Assembly: GCA_965249205.1 (NCBI GenBank)
Contig: CBDFLL010000004.1
Span: 620,001 to 684,000 of the forward strand
DNA from: JAQBVV01 sp965249205
GTDB lineage: Bacteria > Acidobacteriota > Vicinamibacteria > Vicinamibacterales > UBA2999
Length of the DNA: 64,000 nucleotides
Direction of reading: 5' to 3'
Below, in pieces: positions 25,784 through 34,939 of this stretch. Below the pieces are notes generated by a model. That model was not told the DNA's origin. It saw only the letters and a program-made list of their open reading frames with translations, and did not search any database. Position 1 is the stretch's first letter. Each line of letters opens with the position of its first letter. A program made the position numbers and the translations under genes.

Positions 25784-27316
25784 TTACCTGAGCGGTGCCT
25801 CCTGGACGGTTTCAAAGTCCACGAGCGAACGCTGGTGGTCGATGATGGCCCGAAGCTCGTTGTTGCGCGCCTCCGCGAGGTCCCGCTGCGCCTGGAACAC
25901 GAAGAAGCTCGTGGAGGTGCCGGCCGCCAGCTTGCGCTCCTCGGCCTCGAGGCGCCGCTCGGAGAGCTGACGGGAGATGGCGGTCGTGTCCACGCGCCGC
26001 CGGTTGGTGAGCGCCTGGCGTCCGGCCTCTCGCACCTGGGCCGCCACCTGCAGCTCGGCGTTTCTGAGCTGCGTCTGCTGCTGGGTGTACTCCAGCCGCG
26101 TTCGTGCCAGCGCCACCCCCTGAGGGTTTGAGCCGATCGGGTAGCTCACGTTCAGCGATGCCGTCCAGCTCGGAAATTCGTTGCCGAACAGGTCACCGAG
26201 TACGGTCACAAAGTTGCGCTGAGTCTCGCCGATGATCGGTCCTGGGAAGCCCTGCCCGCGCACGAATTGCGTGCCACCCAGGCCGGTCAGTCCATAGTCG
26301 AAGCTCGCGGTGACATCGGGCAACGTCTGGTTGCGGGAGAACCGGATATTGACGTCCTGGGTCTCCAGGGTCTTGCGTGATTGCTGCAGATCGCTGCGCT
26401 GTTGGAGCGCGGCCCGGAGCGCTGCTTCCACGTCAACGGACGTCGGTGTGAAGGTCGGCAGGTCCGCCGGCTCAATATGGAACGTCCAGAAGTCGTCATC
26501 CGCAGGGTCGTATACCAACGCACGCAGAGCGTCTTCGGCGGTCGCCACCTGAGCCTCGCCAAGGATCACAGCCTCCTCACGAAGAGCCACTTCTGCCTCA
26601 GCCTCGATGGAGTCCACGGGCGCCGTGGTGCCGATCTCGATCCGTGCGCGCGTGTTCCGCAACGATTCGGCGGCAAGCTCCAGCGACTGTCGCTGCACAT
26701 CCAGCGACGCGATGGCGTAGACCAGGTCCCAGTACGCGTGCCGGACCGCCCTCGACGTCAGTGCGATGGTTTCCTGCAGCGAGACGTCCGCGATCTCGCG
26801 GTTCTTCTCCGAGACGAGCACTTGCTGGCGCGCCGAGTCGATGCGGAACCCGCGCAGCAGCGGCTGCCGGTAGCTGAGCGCGAGCGACGAGCGCAGTTGC
26901 GGCGAAAAGTTGGAGAAGAGGTTGGTGGTCGTCGAGCGCACGCTGTCCCACCCGACGCTGTAGCTGCCGCCCCACGGCAACATCTGGGCGAGCCCGAAGT
27001 TGCTGTTGACACGAGCGTCGCTCGTCTTCGTGCCTTGAGCCCCGGAGAGAAAGCTGTTGTTGGGCGAGTCGGTGCTCGCGCTTTGCAACGTGCTCGTGAA
27101 GGTCGGGAACCAGGACGCGCGTGCCTGGGCCAGACTCAGGTCCTGCAATTGTGGCTCGACGCGCGCAACGCGGATCCCGAGATTGTTCTCGAGCGCCATG
27201 CGCACCGCGTCCTCGACGGTGAGGCTGCGCACCTCCGATGATGGTGCCTGGGCCGCGGTGGGCACGATCAGGCTGAACACCATGGCTGCGACGCAGCCGA
27301 TTCGAACCAACGTCAT
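25784..27316 (-). CDS. TolC family outer-membrane efflux protein
   Basis: 510 residues from ATG 27316; the signal peptide ends at PTAAQA. Two TolC repeats can be seen. Each has a long helical hairpin (LSLAQARASWFPTF, and later VALARTRLEYTQQQTQLRNAELQVAAQ), and the strands PQLRSSLALSYRQPLLRGF and PSWTASLNVSYPIG give the outer-membrane barrel part. It forms a trimeric exit duct, normally with an inner-membrane pump and adaptor, which are not next to it. Its position upstream of the glycosyltransferases suggests co-transcription rather than functional link. Confidence 0.9.
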   Translation of the reverse strand: MTLVRIGCVAAMVFSLIVPTAAQAPSSEVRSLTVEDAVRMALENNLGIRVARVEPQLQDLSLAQARASWFPTFTSTLQSASTDSPNNSFLSGAQGTKTSDARVNSNFGLAQMLPWGGSYSVGWDSVRSTTTNLFSNFSPQLRSSLALSYRQPLLRGFRIDSARQQVLVSEKNREIADVSLQETIALTSRAVRHAYWDLVYAIASLDVQRQSLELAAESLRNTRARIEIGTTAPVDSIEAEAEVALREEAVILGEAQVATAEDALRALVYDPADDDFWTFHIEPADLPTFTPTSVDVEAALRAALQQRSDLQQSRKTLETQDVNIRFSRNQTLPDVTASFDYGLTGLGGTQFVRGQGFPGPIIGETQRNFVTVLGDLFGNEFPSWTASLNVSYPIGSNPQGVALARTRLEYTQQQTQLRNAELQVAAQVREAGRQALTNRRRVDTTAISRQLSERRLEAEERKLAAGTSTSFFVFQAQRDLAEARNNELRAIIDHQRSLVDFETVQEAPLR

Positions 27317-27362
27317 ATGTACCCCTTGTGACTGCGGGACTCCACCTCTTAGACTCCCTATG

Positions 27363-27368
27363 TATACT
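27363..27368 (+). promoter_or_regulatory. candidate -10 box for a leaderless pyrE transcript
   Basis: TATACT lies 11 bases before the pyrE ATG (27380). No Shine-Dalgarno sequence is found between them, which fits a leaderless or nearly leaderless mRNA. No good -35 box is present at the usual distance. The site is partly self-complementary (GTATAC), so it might also serve the opposite tolC gene. Confidence 0.3.
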
Positions 27369-27379
27369 AGGCGGTTCTT

Positions 27380-27958
27380 ATGACGTCCAAGGATTCTGCG
27401 GCCGTGCTCGATCGATTTCGTCGCGCGGGAGCTCTGCTCGAGGGGCACTTCCGGCTGACATCAGGACTCCACAGCGCGGGGTTCCTGCAGTGCGCGCTGG
27501 TGCTCCAGCATCCCCGCGAGGCGGAAGCGTGCGGCGTCGGGATTGCTGAACACGTTCGCGGCCTCGGTGCGCAGGTCGTGCTATCGCCTGCGCTGGGCGG
27601 CATCATCATCGGCCAGGAAGTAGCCCGCGCGCTCGGCATCCGCGCGACGTTCGCCGAGCGTCAGGACGGCCGCCTGACGCTGAGGCGCGGCTTTACGTTC
27701 GAACCCGGCGAGAAGGTGCTGGTGGTCGAGGACGTCGTGACCACTGGTGGCTCAACGCTGGAGACGATTAAGGTTGCGCGCGCGGCTGGCACCGAGGTCG
27801 TTGGCGCGGCTGCCATCGTCGATCGGAGCGGCGGTCAACAGCGGCTCGACGTGCCGTTTTACTCACTAGCCGAGATATTGCTTCCCACATACGAGCCCGC
27901 GGCATGCCCCTTGTGCCAGGCAGGGCAGCCGGTGGTGAAGCCCGGGTCCCGCGCCTGA
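27380..27958 (+). CDS. pyrE: orotate phosphoribosyltransferase
   Basis: 192 residues. It forms orotidine 5'-phosphate from orotate and PRPP in pyrimidine synthesis. The PRPP-binding motif is VLVVEDVVTTGGSTLE at about residues 113-128; the orotate-side elements GHFRLTSGLHSAGFLQ and SPALGGIIIGQEVA are also present. Near the C-terminus are two Cys in ACPLCQAG, common in this PyrE subtype. Its 3' end overlaps the annotated start of truA. Confidence 0.95.
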   Translation: MTSKDSAAVLDRFRRAGALLEGHFRLTSGLHSAGFLQCALVLQHPREAEACGVGIAEHVRGLGAQVVLSPALGGIIIGQEVARALGIRATFAERQDGRLTLRRGFTFEPGEKVLVVEDVVTTGGSTLETIKVARAAGTEVVGAAAIVDRSGGQQRLDVPFYSLAEILLPTYEPAACPLCQAGQPVVKPGSRA

Positions 27959-28734
27959 GCGACACACGCGCGCGCAACCTCAAGCTCACTATCAGCTACG
28001 ACGGCACACGTTTCGTCGGTTGGCAGCGTCAGGCCGCCGGCGTTTCCGTTCAGGGGTTGCTTGAAGACGCACTCGGGCGCTTCGAAGGGGCGCCGGTCGC
28101 GGTGCATGGCGCGGGCCGGACCGATGCCGGGGTTCACGCACTTGGCCAGGTTGCCAGCGCGCGGATGACATCCGCGCATCCGCTCGACTCCGTGGCGCGA
28201 GGACTCAACGCGTGTCTGCCACCGGATGTCAGGGTGATCGACATCCAGGAAGTCGCCGCGGACTTTCACGCACGGTTCAGTGCGCGCTCCAAGACCTACC
28301 GCTACCGGCTGCAGACGTCGGTCGTCGCGAGTCCATTCGAGCGGGCCTATATGTGGCACGTACCGGTGGCGCTCGACGTCGCCGCCATGCGGGTCGCCGC
28401 CCGCGCGCTGGTCGGCACGCACGACTTCGCGGCGTTCCAAAGCACCGGTAGCGAGACGACGGGTACCGTTCGCACGATTACAGAGTCGGTGATCGGGGAA
28501 GCAGTCGCCGAGGGCTGGCGAGATTCGACCGCCCCGTTCCTTGTGTACGAAGTCAGCGGCGACGGCTTTCTTCGACATATGGTTCGGGCTATTGTCGGCA
28601 CGCTGGTGGAGATCGGTCGCGGCCAGCGTACGGAGGCGTCGATCGCGGCGCTGCTGGAGGGCGGCAGCCGCTCGCAGGCCGGTATCACGGCGCCGCCTCA
28701 GGGGCTCTTCCTGGTCCGGGTGGTCTATGATTAA
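27904..28734 (+). CDS. truA: tRNA pseudouridine(38-40) synthase
   Basis: 276 residues. It converts uridines 38-40 of tRNA anticodon arms. The catalytic Asp lies in GAGRTDAGVHALGQVA; other family motifs are ISYDGTRFVGWQRQ, FHARFSARSKTYRY, and FLRHMVRAIVGTLVEIG. The first 25 residues read as pyrE in another frame. A start at 27904 or 27913 gives an overlap of about 50 bases with pyrE, which is long; the true start may be a non-standard codon nearer 27950. Confidence 0.92.
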   Translation: MPLVPGRAAGGEARVPRLSDTRARNLKLTISYDGTRFVGWQRQAAGVSVQGLLEDALGRFEGAPVAVHGAGRTDAGVHALGQVASARMTSAHPLDSVARGLNACLPPDVRVIDIQEVAADFHARFSARSKTYRYRLQTSVVASPFERAYMWHVPVALDVAAMRVAARALVGTHDFAAFQSTGSETTGTVRTITESVIGEAVAEGWRDSTAPFLVYEVSGDGFLRHMVRAIVGTLVEIGRGQRTEASIAALLEGGSRSQAGITAPPQGLFLVRVVYD

Positions 28735-28760
28735 GTCCTTGCAAGAGCGGGAGATGCAAC

Positions 28761-29552
28761 GTGTCTCGTGAGCAGTTACTGGAATGGATTCCGGCCGGGC
28801 ATCCCGATGAGGCGCTCGCGCGGCAGGTAGATTTCGACCGGCTGCCAGCGCATATCGCCGTTATCATGGACGGCAATGGCCGCTGGGCAGCCAAGCGCCA
28901 TCTGCCGCGGGTGGAGGGCCACCGCGCCGGCATTGACGCCGTGCGCGACACGGTGGAGACCGCAGCCCGTCTCGGCCTTGGCGTACTGACTCTGTACGCC
29001 TTTTCTGTCGAAAACTGGAAACGCCCTGCATCGGAAGTCGGCGTACTGATGCGGCTCCTCAAGCGGTATCTGCGCTCCGAACTGGACACGCTGCTGGCCA
29101 ACGACATCCGCTTCCAGGTGATCGGACGGATCGAGGAGCTCTCTCGCGATGTCCAGGACGAACTGCGTGCCGCCATGGACCGAACCGCCGGCAGCAGAGG
29201 CATGCTCTTCAACATCGCGCTCAACTACGGCGGCAGAGCCGAAATCGTCGACGCTGCGAAGCGGGCGATCGCGTCGGGGATCCCCCCTGAGCAGTTGGAC
29301 GAGGAGCGCTTCGCCGGCTTTCTCTACACGGCCGGCCAGCCCGACCCGGACCTGCTCATCAGGACCAGCGGCGAGCTGCGCGTCAGCAACTACCTGCTCT
29401 GGCAGATTGCCTACGCTGAGATCTACGTGACCGAGACGTTCTGGCCTGACTTTCGCCGCCAGCACCTGCTTGAGGGCGTGCTCGCCTATCAGAAGCGGGA
29501 GCGGCGGTACGGCGGCATTACTCCTGCGCCGGCGGTCATCGGCGCGCAATGA
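28761..29552 (+). CDS. uppS: isoprenyl transferase (undecaprenyl diphosphate synthase)
   Basis: 263 residues, GTG start. It makes the C55 carrier lipid for peptidoglycan and lipopolysaccharide from isopentenyl diphosphate. Conserved region I is IAVIMDGNGRWAAKR with the catalytic Asp; further marks are RVEGHRAG, YAFSVENWKRP and the C-terminal PDLLIRTSGELRVSNYLLWQ with AYAEIYVTETFWPDF. It overlaps cdsA by 4 bases. The run uppS-cdsA-dxr-rseP is a widespread envelope operon. Confidence 0.95.
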   Translation: MSREQLLEWIPAGHPDEALARQVDFDRLPAHIAVIMDGNGRWAAKRHLPRVEGHRAGIDAVRDTVETAARLGLGVLTLYAFSVENWKRPASEVGVLMRLLKRYLRSELDTLLANDIRFQVIGRIEELSRDVQDELRAAMDRTAGSRGMLFNIALNYGGRAEIVDAAKRAIASGIPPEQLDEERFAGFLYTAGQPDPDLLIRTSGELRVSNYLLWQIAYAEIYVTETFWPDFRRQHLLEGVLAYQKRERRYGGITPAPAVIGAQ

Positions 29553-30337
29553 CGCGGTTGCTGAGCGGGGTCGCCCTGGCAGCGGCCGCGCTCGCCGCCA
29601 TTCTTTTCGTGCCGTTTTCCGGGCTGCGGGTGATCGCATGCCTTGTCGCTGTGCTGGGCGCCTACGAATATCTCGGCATCGTCGATCCTGCGCGCCGTGG
29701 CCTGGACGCTGCTCCGATTCTCACGCTGGTCGCGCTCGTGTGCTGGTCGTTCTCGGATCCCGGCGGCGAGGTACGCTCGGGTGCGGTAGGTGTGCTGCCC
29801 TTGCTGCTGCTTGGCGTCGGATGGGGCGGGCTCGAGGTGGCGTGGCGCCGGTTCGCCATTGCGCGCGTGCGAGCTCGTCTGCTGGCACCGTTGTATCTCG
29901 GTATGCCGCTCGGAATGCTTGCAGCCGTGCAGATGGTGGGCGGCCGCATGGCGACGCTGCTGTTGATTGCGGGCGTCGTGGTCAGTGACTCGGCGCAGTA
30001 CTACTCCGGGCGGAGATTCGGTCGCCGTCCGCTCGCGCCCAAGATCAGTCCGAAGAAGACGATCGAGGGAGCAGTCGGAGGGCTCGCGATCGGGACGATC
30101 TTCATGACGGTGGCCGGAAGTTGGGTCTTTCCAGCGGCCGGGCCGGGCGCGCTGGCGCTGCTCGGCGTGGCGGTGGTCGTACTCGGCATCTGCGGCGACC
30201 TGTTTGAGTCGCGATTGAAACGAGGGGCAGGTGTCAAGGACAGCTCTGGGCTGATTCCGGGCCACGGCGGGGTCCTGGACCGCATTGACGCGCTGCTCTT
30301 TGCCGTACCGGTCTACTACGTGTATCTGCTGAGTTGA
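29549..30337 (+). CDS. cdsA: phosphatidate cytidylyltransferase
   Basis: 262 residues with about seven membrane helices. It makes CDP-diacylglycerol from phosphatidate and CTP for phospholipid synthesis. The signature near the C-terminus, SPKKTIEGAVGG followed by GDLFESRLKRGAGVKDSSGL and PGHGGVLDRIDALLFA, contains all the metal and CTP residues. It overlaps uppS (ATGA) and is separated by one base from dxr. Confidence 0.95.
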   Translation: MTRLLSGVALAAAALAAILFVPFSGLRVIACLVAVLGAYEYLGIVDPARRGLDAAPILTLVALVCWSFSDPGGEVRSGAVGVLPLLLLGVGWGGLEVAWRRFAIARVRARLLAPLYLGMPLGMLAAVQMVGGRMATLLLIAGVVVSDSAQYYSGRRFGRRPLAPKISPKKTIEGAVGGLAIGTIFMTVAGSWVFPAAGPGALALLGVAVVVLGICGDLFESRLKRGAGVKDSSGLIPGHGGVLDRIDALLFAVPVYYVYLLS

Positions 30338-30338
30338 T

Positions 30339-31508
30339 ATGAAACATGTCGCGATCTTGGGGTCGACCGGGTCGATTGGCCGCAGCGCCCTCGCTGTCGT
30401 TGATGCGCACCCTAGTCGTCTGAAGGTTGTCGCTCTGGCGGCGGGTGACAACGCCACGCTGCTGGCCGAGCAAGCGGCGAAGTACGTGCCCGATGTCGTC
30501 GCCATGGCCTCCACCGAGGGGGTCGATCGGCTCCGGTCGGCGTGTGGAGCGCACGCGCCAGTGGTGGCGGGTACCGGCACGGACGGTCTCATCGCGGTCG
30601 CGACACACCCGTCGGCAGACATGGTCATCTGTGCGTCGGCTGGGACGGCCGGACTCGACGCCGTGCTTGCGGCAATTGAAGCCGGCAAAACGATCGCACT
30701 TGCCAACAAGGAGGTGCTCGTGATGGCTGGCGAGGTGGTGACCGAGGCCGCCCGTCGACGCGGCGTGGTGATTCTGCCGGTCGACAGCGAGCACAATGCC
30801 ATCCACCAGTGCCTGCACCAGAGGCCGCGATCGGAAGTGCGCCGCCTCGTGCTCACGGCGTCAGGCGGTCCATTTCGGAACTTTGCACCGGACGCACTCG
30901 ATAGCGTAGAGCCGGAGGCGGCCCTCAAGCATCCCACCTGGCAGATGGGTCGGAAGATCACGATCGACTCGGCGACCATGATGAATAAGGGACTAGAGGT
31001 CATCGAGGCCCGCTGGTTGTTTGGCGTTTCCGCTGATCAGATCGATGTGGTCGTGCATCCCCAGTCGATCGTGCACTCGTTGGTCGAGCTGATCGACGGC
31101 TCCGTGATTGCGCAACTCGGCGTCACCGACATGCGGTTGCCGATTCAGTATGCCTGCTCGTTTCCGGATCGATGGGATGGCTCGCTGCCCTCGCTGGATC
31201 TGGCGGCGGCGGGTCGCCTTGATTTTCTGCCGCCGGCATTCGACCGCTTCCCGTGCCTGGGGCTGGCCTATCGCGCCTTGCGCGCGGGGCAGACGCTCCC
31301 GGTGGTACTCAATGCGGCCAACGAGGTCGCCGTCGGTGCCTTCCTCGAGCGGAAGCTCGGCTTTATGATGATTCCACACGTCATAGAGAAGACCATGGAG
31401 GCGCATACAGCGGAGCCGGTCTCGACGTTGCAGACCGTTCGGCGCGCAGACCGATGGGCGCGCGAACACGCGTTGCACGTGGCCCGCGAGTTAGAATTGA
31501 CAGCCTGA
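30339..31508 (+). CDS. dxr: 1-deoxy-D-xylulose-5-phosphate reductoisomerase
   Basis: 389 residues. Second step of the MEP pathway to isoprenoids, feeding uppS. N-terminal NADPH fold ILGSTGSIGRSALAVVDAH; LANKEVLVMAGE; catalytic and metal residues in LPVDSEHNAIHQCL; flexible loop in MGRKITIDSATMMNKGLEVIEARWLF; C-terminal VLNAANEVAVGAFL. Length and order are standard. Its place between cdsA and rseP is the common one. Confidence 0.96.
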   Translation: MKHVAILGSTGSIGRSALAVVDAHPSRLKVVALAAGDNATLLAEQAAKYVPDVVAMASTEGVDRLRSACGAHAPVVAGTGTDGLIAVATHPSADMVICASAGTAGLDAVLAAIEAGKTIALANKEVLVMAGEVVTEAARRRGVVILPVDSEHNAIHQCLHQRPRSEVRRLVLTASGGPFRNFAPDALDSVEPEAALKHPTWQMGRKITIDSATMMNKGLEVIEARWLFGVSADQIDVVVHPQSIVHSLVELIDGSVIAQLGVTDMRLPIQYACSFPDRWDGSLPSLDLAAAGRLDFLPPAFDRFPCLGLAYRALRAGQTLPVVLNAANEVAVGAFLERKLGFMMIPHVIEKTMEAHTAEPVSTLQTVRRADRWAREHALHVARELELTA

Positions 31509-31535
31509 GGACTTGTTGAAAGGGTATTTGCGCAC

Positions 31536-32855
31536 GTGACTACGTTGCTTTCGTTTCTCTTCGTTCTTGGTGTGCTCGTTTTTGTGCACGAGCTCGGGCA
31601 TTTCCTGGCCGCACGCCGGCTCGGCGTTCGTGTCTTGACGTTTTCGCTTGGCTTTGGCCCGAAGATCCTGAAGTTCCAGCGCGGCGACACGGAATATTGC
31701 GTGAGCGCCATCCCGCTTGGCGGCTACGTGAAAATGGCGGGAGAGACCCCGGATGACGCGCGAGCGGGCAGCCCGGACGAGTTCATGTCGAAGACGAAGT
31801 GGGAGCGGTTCCAGGTCCTCATCATGGGACCCCTCATGAACATCGTGCTTGCGGTTGTCGTGATGGCGGTTGTGCTCGCACAAGGTGCGGAAGTACCGGT
31901 GTACCAGGATCAGCCCCCTGTGGTCGGTGCCGTCGAGTCCGGATCGCCTGCGGAGCAGGCGGGGATCCAGCGTGGCGACTTGATTGTCGATGTGGCGGGC
32001 AACACGGTGGATACCTGGGAGAATTTGTTCATCGCCGTGGGCACGCGCCCGGATCGCGATGTGGCCGTGACGCTTCAGCGCGCGGGCCAGACACGATCGG
32101 TCACGGTGCGGCCAGTGCCTGAAACACGGTACGAGATCGGCACGATCGGCGTGATGCCCGATATCAATCCAATCGTGGCGTCGGTCATCGCTGGTGAGCC
32201 AGCGGAACGCGCGGGGTTGCTCGCCGGCGACGTCGTATTGGCGGTGAACGGCGAGCGCATGGTCACACGCACGCAGCTCGTCGAAACGATCTCGGCAAAC
32301 GGCGACCAAGAGATCGAACTCACGATCCAGCGAGAGGGTCGTGAACAGGCCGTCAGAGCGACGCCGGAACAGCGCGGCGACCGGGGCATGCTCGGGATCT
32401 ACGTGACCGAACCCACGCGGTCGTTTACGCCGGGTCCGTTCGAGGCGTTGCAACTGAGCGTCGAGCGCAACATCGAGTTCAGCGGGTTGATCTTCCAGAC
32501 GCTGGGCGGCTTGTTCGTGGGGGAGACGTCGCCGCGCCAGCTCATGGGTCCGGTGGCGATCGCCCAGTTGTCCGGGGAGTCCGCCGAAGCCGGCTGGATC
32601 GCGCTCTTCTCACTGATGGCGGCGATCAGCCTCAACCTGGGGCTGCTCAATCTGCTGCCCATTCCTGTGCTCGACGGGGGTCACATTCTGATCATGGCGC
32701 TCGAAGGCGTCGCGCGACGCGACTTCAGCATCGCCGTGAAAGAAAAGATGCTGCTGGCTGGGTTTGTCCTGCTGATGACGCTTATGGTGACGGTCATCTA
32801 TAACGATCTCACGCGCATCAGTTGGATCGAGAACCTGATGCCCTGGCGCAACTAG
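31536..32855 (+). CDS. rseP: RIP metalloprotease, site-2 protease
   Basis: 439 residues, GTG start. The zinc site HELGH is in the first membrane helix (VFVHELGHFLAARRLGV), and the second half of the active site, NLLPIPVLDGGH, is in the third. Two PDZ domains (about residues 115-190 and 205-285; GVMPDINPIVASVIAGEPAE starts the second) lie between. It cuts membrane-bound anti-sigma factors after a first cleavage. It is the last gene of the classical uppS-cdsA-dxr-rseP set. Confidence 0.93.
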   Translation: MTTLLSFLFVLGVLVFVHELGHFLAARRLGVRVLTFSLGFGPKILKFQRGDTEYCVSAIPLGGYVKMAGETPDDARAGSPDEFMSKTKWERFQVLIMGPLMNIVLAVVVMAVVLAQGAEVPVYQDQPPVVGAVESGSPAEQAGIQRGDLIVDVAGNTVDTWENLFIAVGTRPDRDVAVTLQRAGQTRSVTVRPVPETRYEIGTIGVMPDINPIVASVIAGEPAERAGLLAGDVVLAVNGERMVTRTQLVETISANGDQEIELTIQREGREQAVRATPEQRGDRGMLGIYVTEPTRSFTPGPFEALQLSVERNIEFSGLIFQTLGGLFVGETSPRQLMGPVAIAQLSGESAEAGWIALFSLMAAISLNLGLLNLLPIPVLDGGHILIMALEGVARRDFSIAVKEKMLLAGFVLLMTLMVTVIYNDLTRISWIENLMPWRN

Positions 32856-32876
32856 ATTCTTTTTCAGGGAGTGCCG

Positions 32877-33800
32877 ATGTTTCGTATCTGTCGGGTCACG
32901 CTGGCCGTGGTTCTGGTCGTCGGCTTCGCGGCGCACGCCGCGGCGCAGCAGAACGCCGGCGTAACGCCTGCCGATATTCAACGACTGCAGGACAGCGTGT
33001 TTCAGGCCGGCACCGACGTGTCGGAGCTTCGCAGCCGGGACACCTCGCCCTCGCGTGCCGATGCGCTTCAAGCCGAACTCGACCAGTTGCGCGAGGATGT
33101 GATCTATCTGAAGGTCAAGCTCCGCCGAGAACAGACCGTGGTGCGCAGCGAGTACGCGGACGTGCGTGACCAGATCGAGGATCTCCGCACACGCGCGCGG
33201 AGCGAGACAGTGAACGCATCCGTGCCCACAGTGGCGCCCGCACCGGCCACCGAAGGGATCAAGAGCGTCACGGCGGGAGACGCTGCCATCGATGCGATGG
33301 AGATTCAGGCGGGGACGGAGATCGACGTCCGGCTCGCCGATGGCCTGAATTCTGGCGAGGCGCGCGTTGAGGATCGCTTCGAGGCCACAACGCTGATCGA
33401 CGTCAATGTGGGGGGGCGCCCTGCCGTGCCGGCGGGGTCGGTGATGCGCGGTGTGGTCACCGATGTCGAGCCAGCCACCCGTACCAATCGCACGGCCAGA
33501 CTGACAGTCAGCTTCGATCAGGCGACTGTTGGCGGACAGGTGTATGCCATGCGCGGCACGGTCATCCAGGCGATTGAGGGTGATGGGATCAGGGGAGAGG
33601 CTGGTCGCATCGGGACCGGCGCCGGTGTTGGTGCGATACTGGGTGGCCTCCTCGGCGGCTTCAAGGGCACGCTGGCGGGCATCCTTATAGGCGCTGGAGG
33701 CACGATCGCGGCCACCGAAGGCCGGGAGGTCGATCTGCCGCAGGGGTCGGTCCTGCGCGTGCGGCTGGATTCGCCGCTGCTCATCAACGTCGCCCGCTGA
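32877..33800 (+). CDS. secreted coiled-coil protein with glycine-zipper segment
   Basis: 307 residues. The start is ATG 32877 with AGGGAG upstream; the signal peptide ends near AHAAAQQ. Residues 40-110 form a coiled coil (LQAELDQLREDVIYLKVKL). Then a beta-rich domain with GTEIDVRLADGLNSGEARVE and PAGSVMRGVVTDVEPA repeats the pattern of TrbI/conjugal-like or glycine-zipper envelope proteins. Near the C-terminus a Gly-rich, membrane-inserting stretch (GTGAGVGAILGGLLGGF) follows. I do not know the function. It probably acts in the periplasm or at the outer membrane. Confidence 0.7.
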   Translation: MFRICRVTLAVVLVVGFAAHAAAQQNAGVTPADIQRLQDSVFQAGTDVSELRSRDTSPSRADALQAELDQLREDVIYLKVKLRREQTVVRSEYADVRDQIEDLRTRARSETVNASVPTVAPAPATEGIKSVTAGDAAIDAMEIQAGTEIDVRLADGLNSGEARVEDRFEATTLIDVNVGGRPAVPAGSVMRGVVTDVEPATRTNRTARLTVSFDQATVGGQVYAMRGTVIQAIEGDGIRGEAGRIGTGAGVGAILGGLLGGFKGTLAGILIGAGGTIAATEGREVDLPQGSVLRVRLDSPLLINVAR

Positions 33801-33959
33801 CGGGAGGGGTGGCGCGATGCAGATCGTCACGAACCCGAGCCTCGCGCCGATTCAACTCCTGGAAGTTCAGCACGACGCGGGACGGCCGCCAACGTTGAGG
33901 ACGCGCGTAATATTGCCCTTAGGGCGCGCGCCAGGGCGCTAACAAGGGGGAACAGACAC

Positions 33960-34901
33960 ATGACGCTACGTCCCGCACTCATTGTTGTCAGTGGCGTGTT
34001 GGCTGCTGCATTGCTGCAGGTCAACGTTGGTGGGCAGACCGCTGGCCCGGCCCCTGGCGAAGGACTCAGCGAGAGTTACCGCGGCAGTCAGTCAGGAAAC
34101 CTGGAATACCAGCAGGTCCCGCCGATCAAGGTCTTCGACAACCTGTACTACGTTGGGCCCGGTTTGGTCTCGGTGTGGCTCATCTCGACCACCGATGGAC
34201 TGATTCTGATCGACACTGCGCAGGAGCCCTATGTCGATCACGTGATCGACAGCATCCGGAAGGCGGGTTTCGACCCGGCGGACATCAAGTACATTCTGAT
34301 CACTCAGGGGCACCTCGATCACTTCGGCGGCGCCGGAAAGATTCAGGCGTTGTCCGATGCCCGTGTCGCCACGCTCGAAGAGGACTGGACGCTTATCGAA
34401 GAGGCCTACCTGGCTCCAGCCCGCCCCGGTCGTCCCCTCGGCGTCCCGGTGAAGCGCGATATGGTCCTGCGAGAGGGTGACACGGTCACGCTCGGCACGA
34501 CCTCCCTGAACGTGTACAAGCTTCCCGGGCACACGCCGGGCTCCCCGTCGTTCGAGTTCACGGTTTACGACAATGGCACGCCGTACTCGGCATTCATTTT
34601 CGGGGGACCAGGACAGCGGAACGGGGTAGAGGGCGGCACGCAGTTCCTCAACAGCCTGCGGCGCCTCAAGACTGAATTCGGAGACATCGATGCTCCGATC
34701 CACGTGCATAGCTACCTTCGCACCTATCCGTACGACAGCGGCGGCACCGTCTTCGAGCCGGCGGCGAAGCTGGTGGAGCGCAAGGCGGGTGATCCGCATC
34801 CGTTTGTTGATAACGCGCAGTGGCGGCGGTGGCTGGACACGGCCGAGGCCGGTACGATCAAGTACATCGAGGACGCGAGAGCGGGCGTGCCGGTCAGGTA
34901 G
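33960..34901 (+). CDS. secreted metallo-beta-lactamase-fold protein, B3-like, with Gln in the first zinc position
   Basis: 313 residues with a signal peptide (cleavage near VNVGGQT). The metallo-beta-lactamase motif H-x-H-x-D-H reads Q116-G-H118-L-D120-H121 in ITQGHLDHFGG, so the first His is Gln, as in GOB-type class B3 enzymes. The other ligands are the His of LPGHTPGSPSFEF and of IHVHSYLRTYP. Many proteins of this secreted group are not lactamases. A periplasmic hydrolase of unknown substrate is the safe call. It has a long AAGG-like site 7 bases before ATG. Confidence 0.85.
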   Translation: MTLRPALIVVSGVLAAALLQVNVGGQTAGPAPGEGLSESYRGSQSGNLEYQQVPPIKVFDNLYYVGPGLVSVWLISTTDGLILIDTAQEPYVDHVIDSIRKAGFDPADIKYILITQGHLDHFGGAGKIQALSDARVATLEEDWTLIEEAYLAPARPGRPLGVPVKRDMVLREGDTVTLGTTSLNVYKLPGHTPGSPSFEFTVYDNGTPYSAFIFGGPGQRNGVEGGTQFLNSLRRLKTEFGDIDAPIHVHSYLRTYPYDSGGTVFEPAAKLVERKAGDPHPFVDNAQWRRWLDTAEAGTIKYIEDARAGVPVR

Positions 34902-34939
34902 CAGCAAATCTCCTCATTTATGCCAGGAGCGAGCGGCGG

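Noticed and set aside
26381..27241. 286-codon plus-strand frame opposite the TolC gene
   Set aside because: It is the complement of a clear TolC protein in GC-rich DNA, is Arg-rich, and has no domain.
33960..34901. a true antibiotic resistance beta-lactamase
   Set aside because: Only the fold and a GOB-like motif are seen; many secreted relatives have other roles, so resistance is not claimed.
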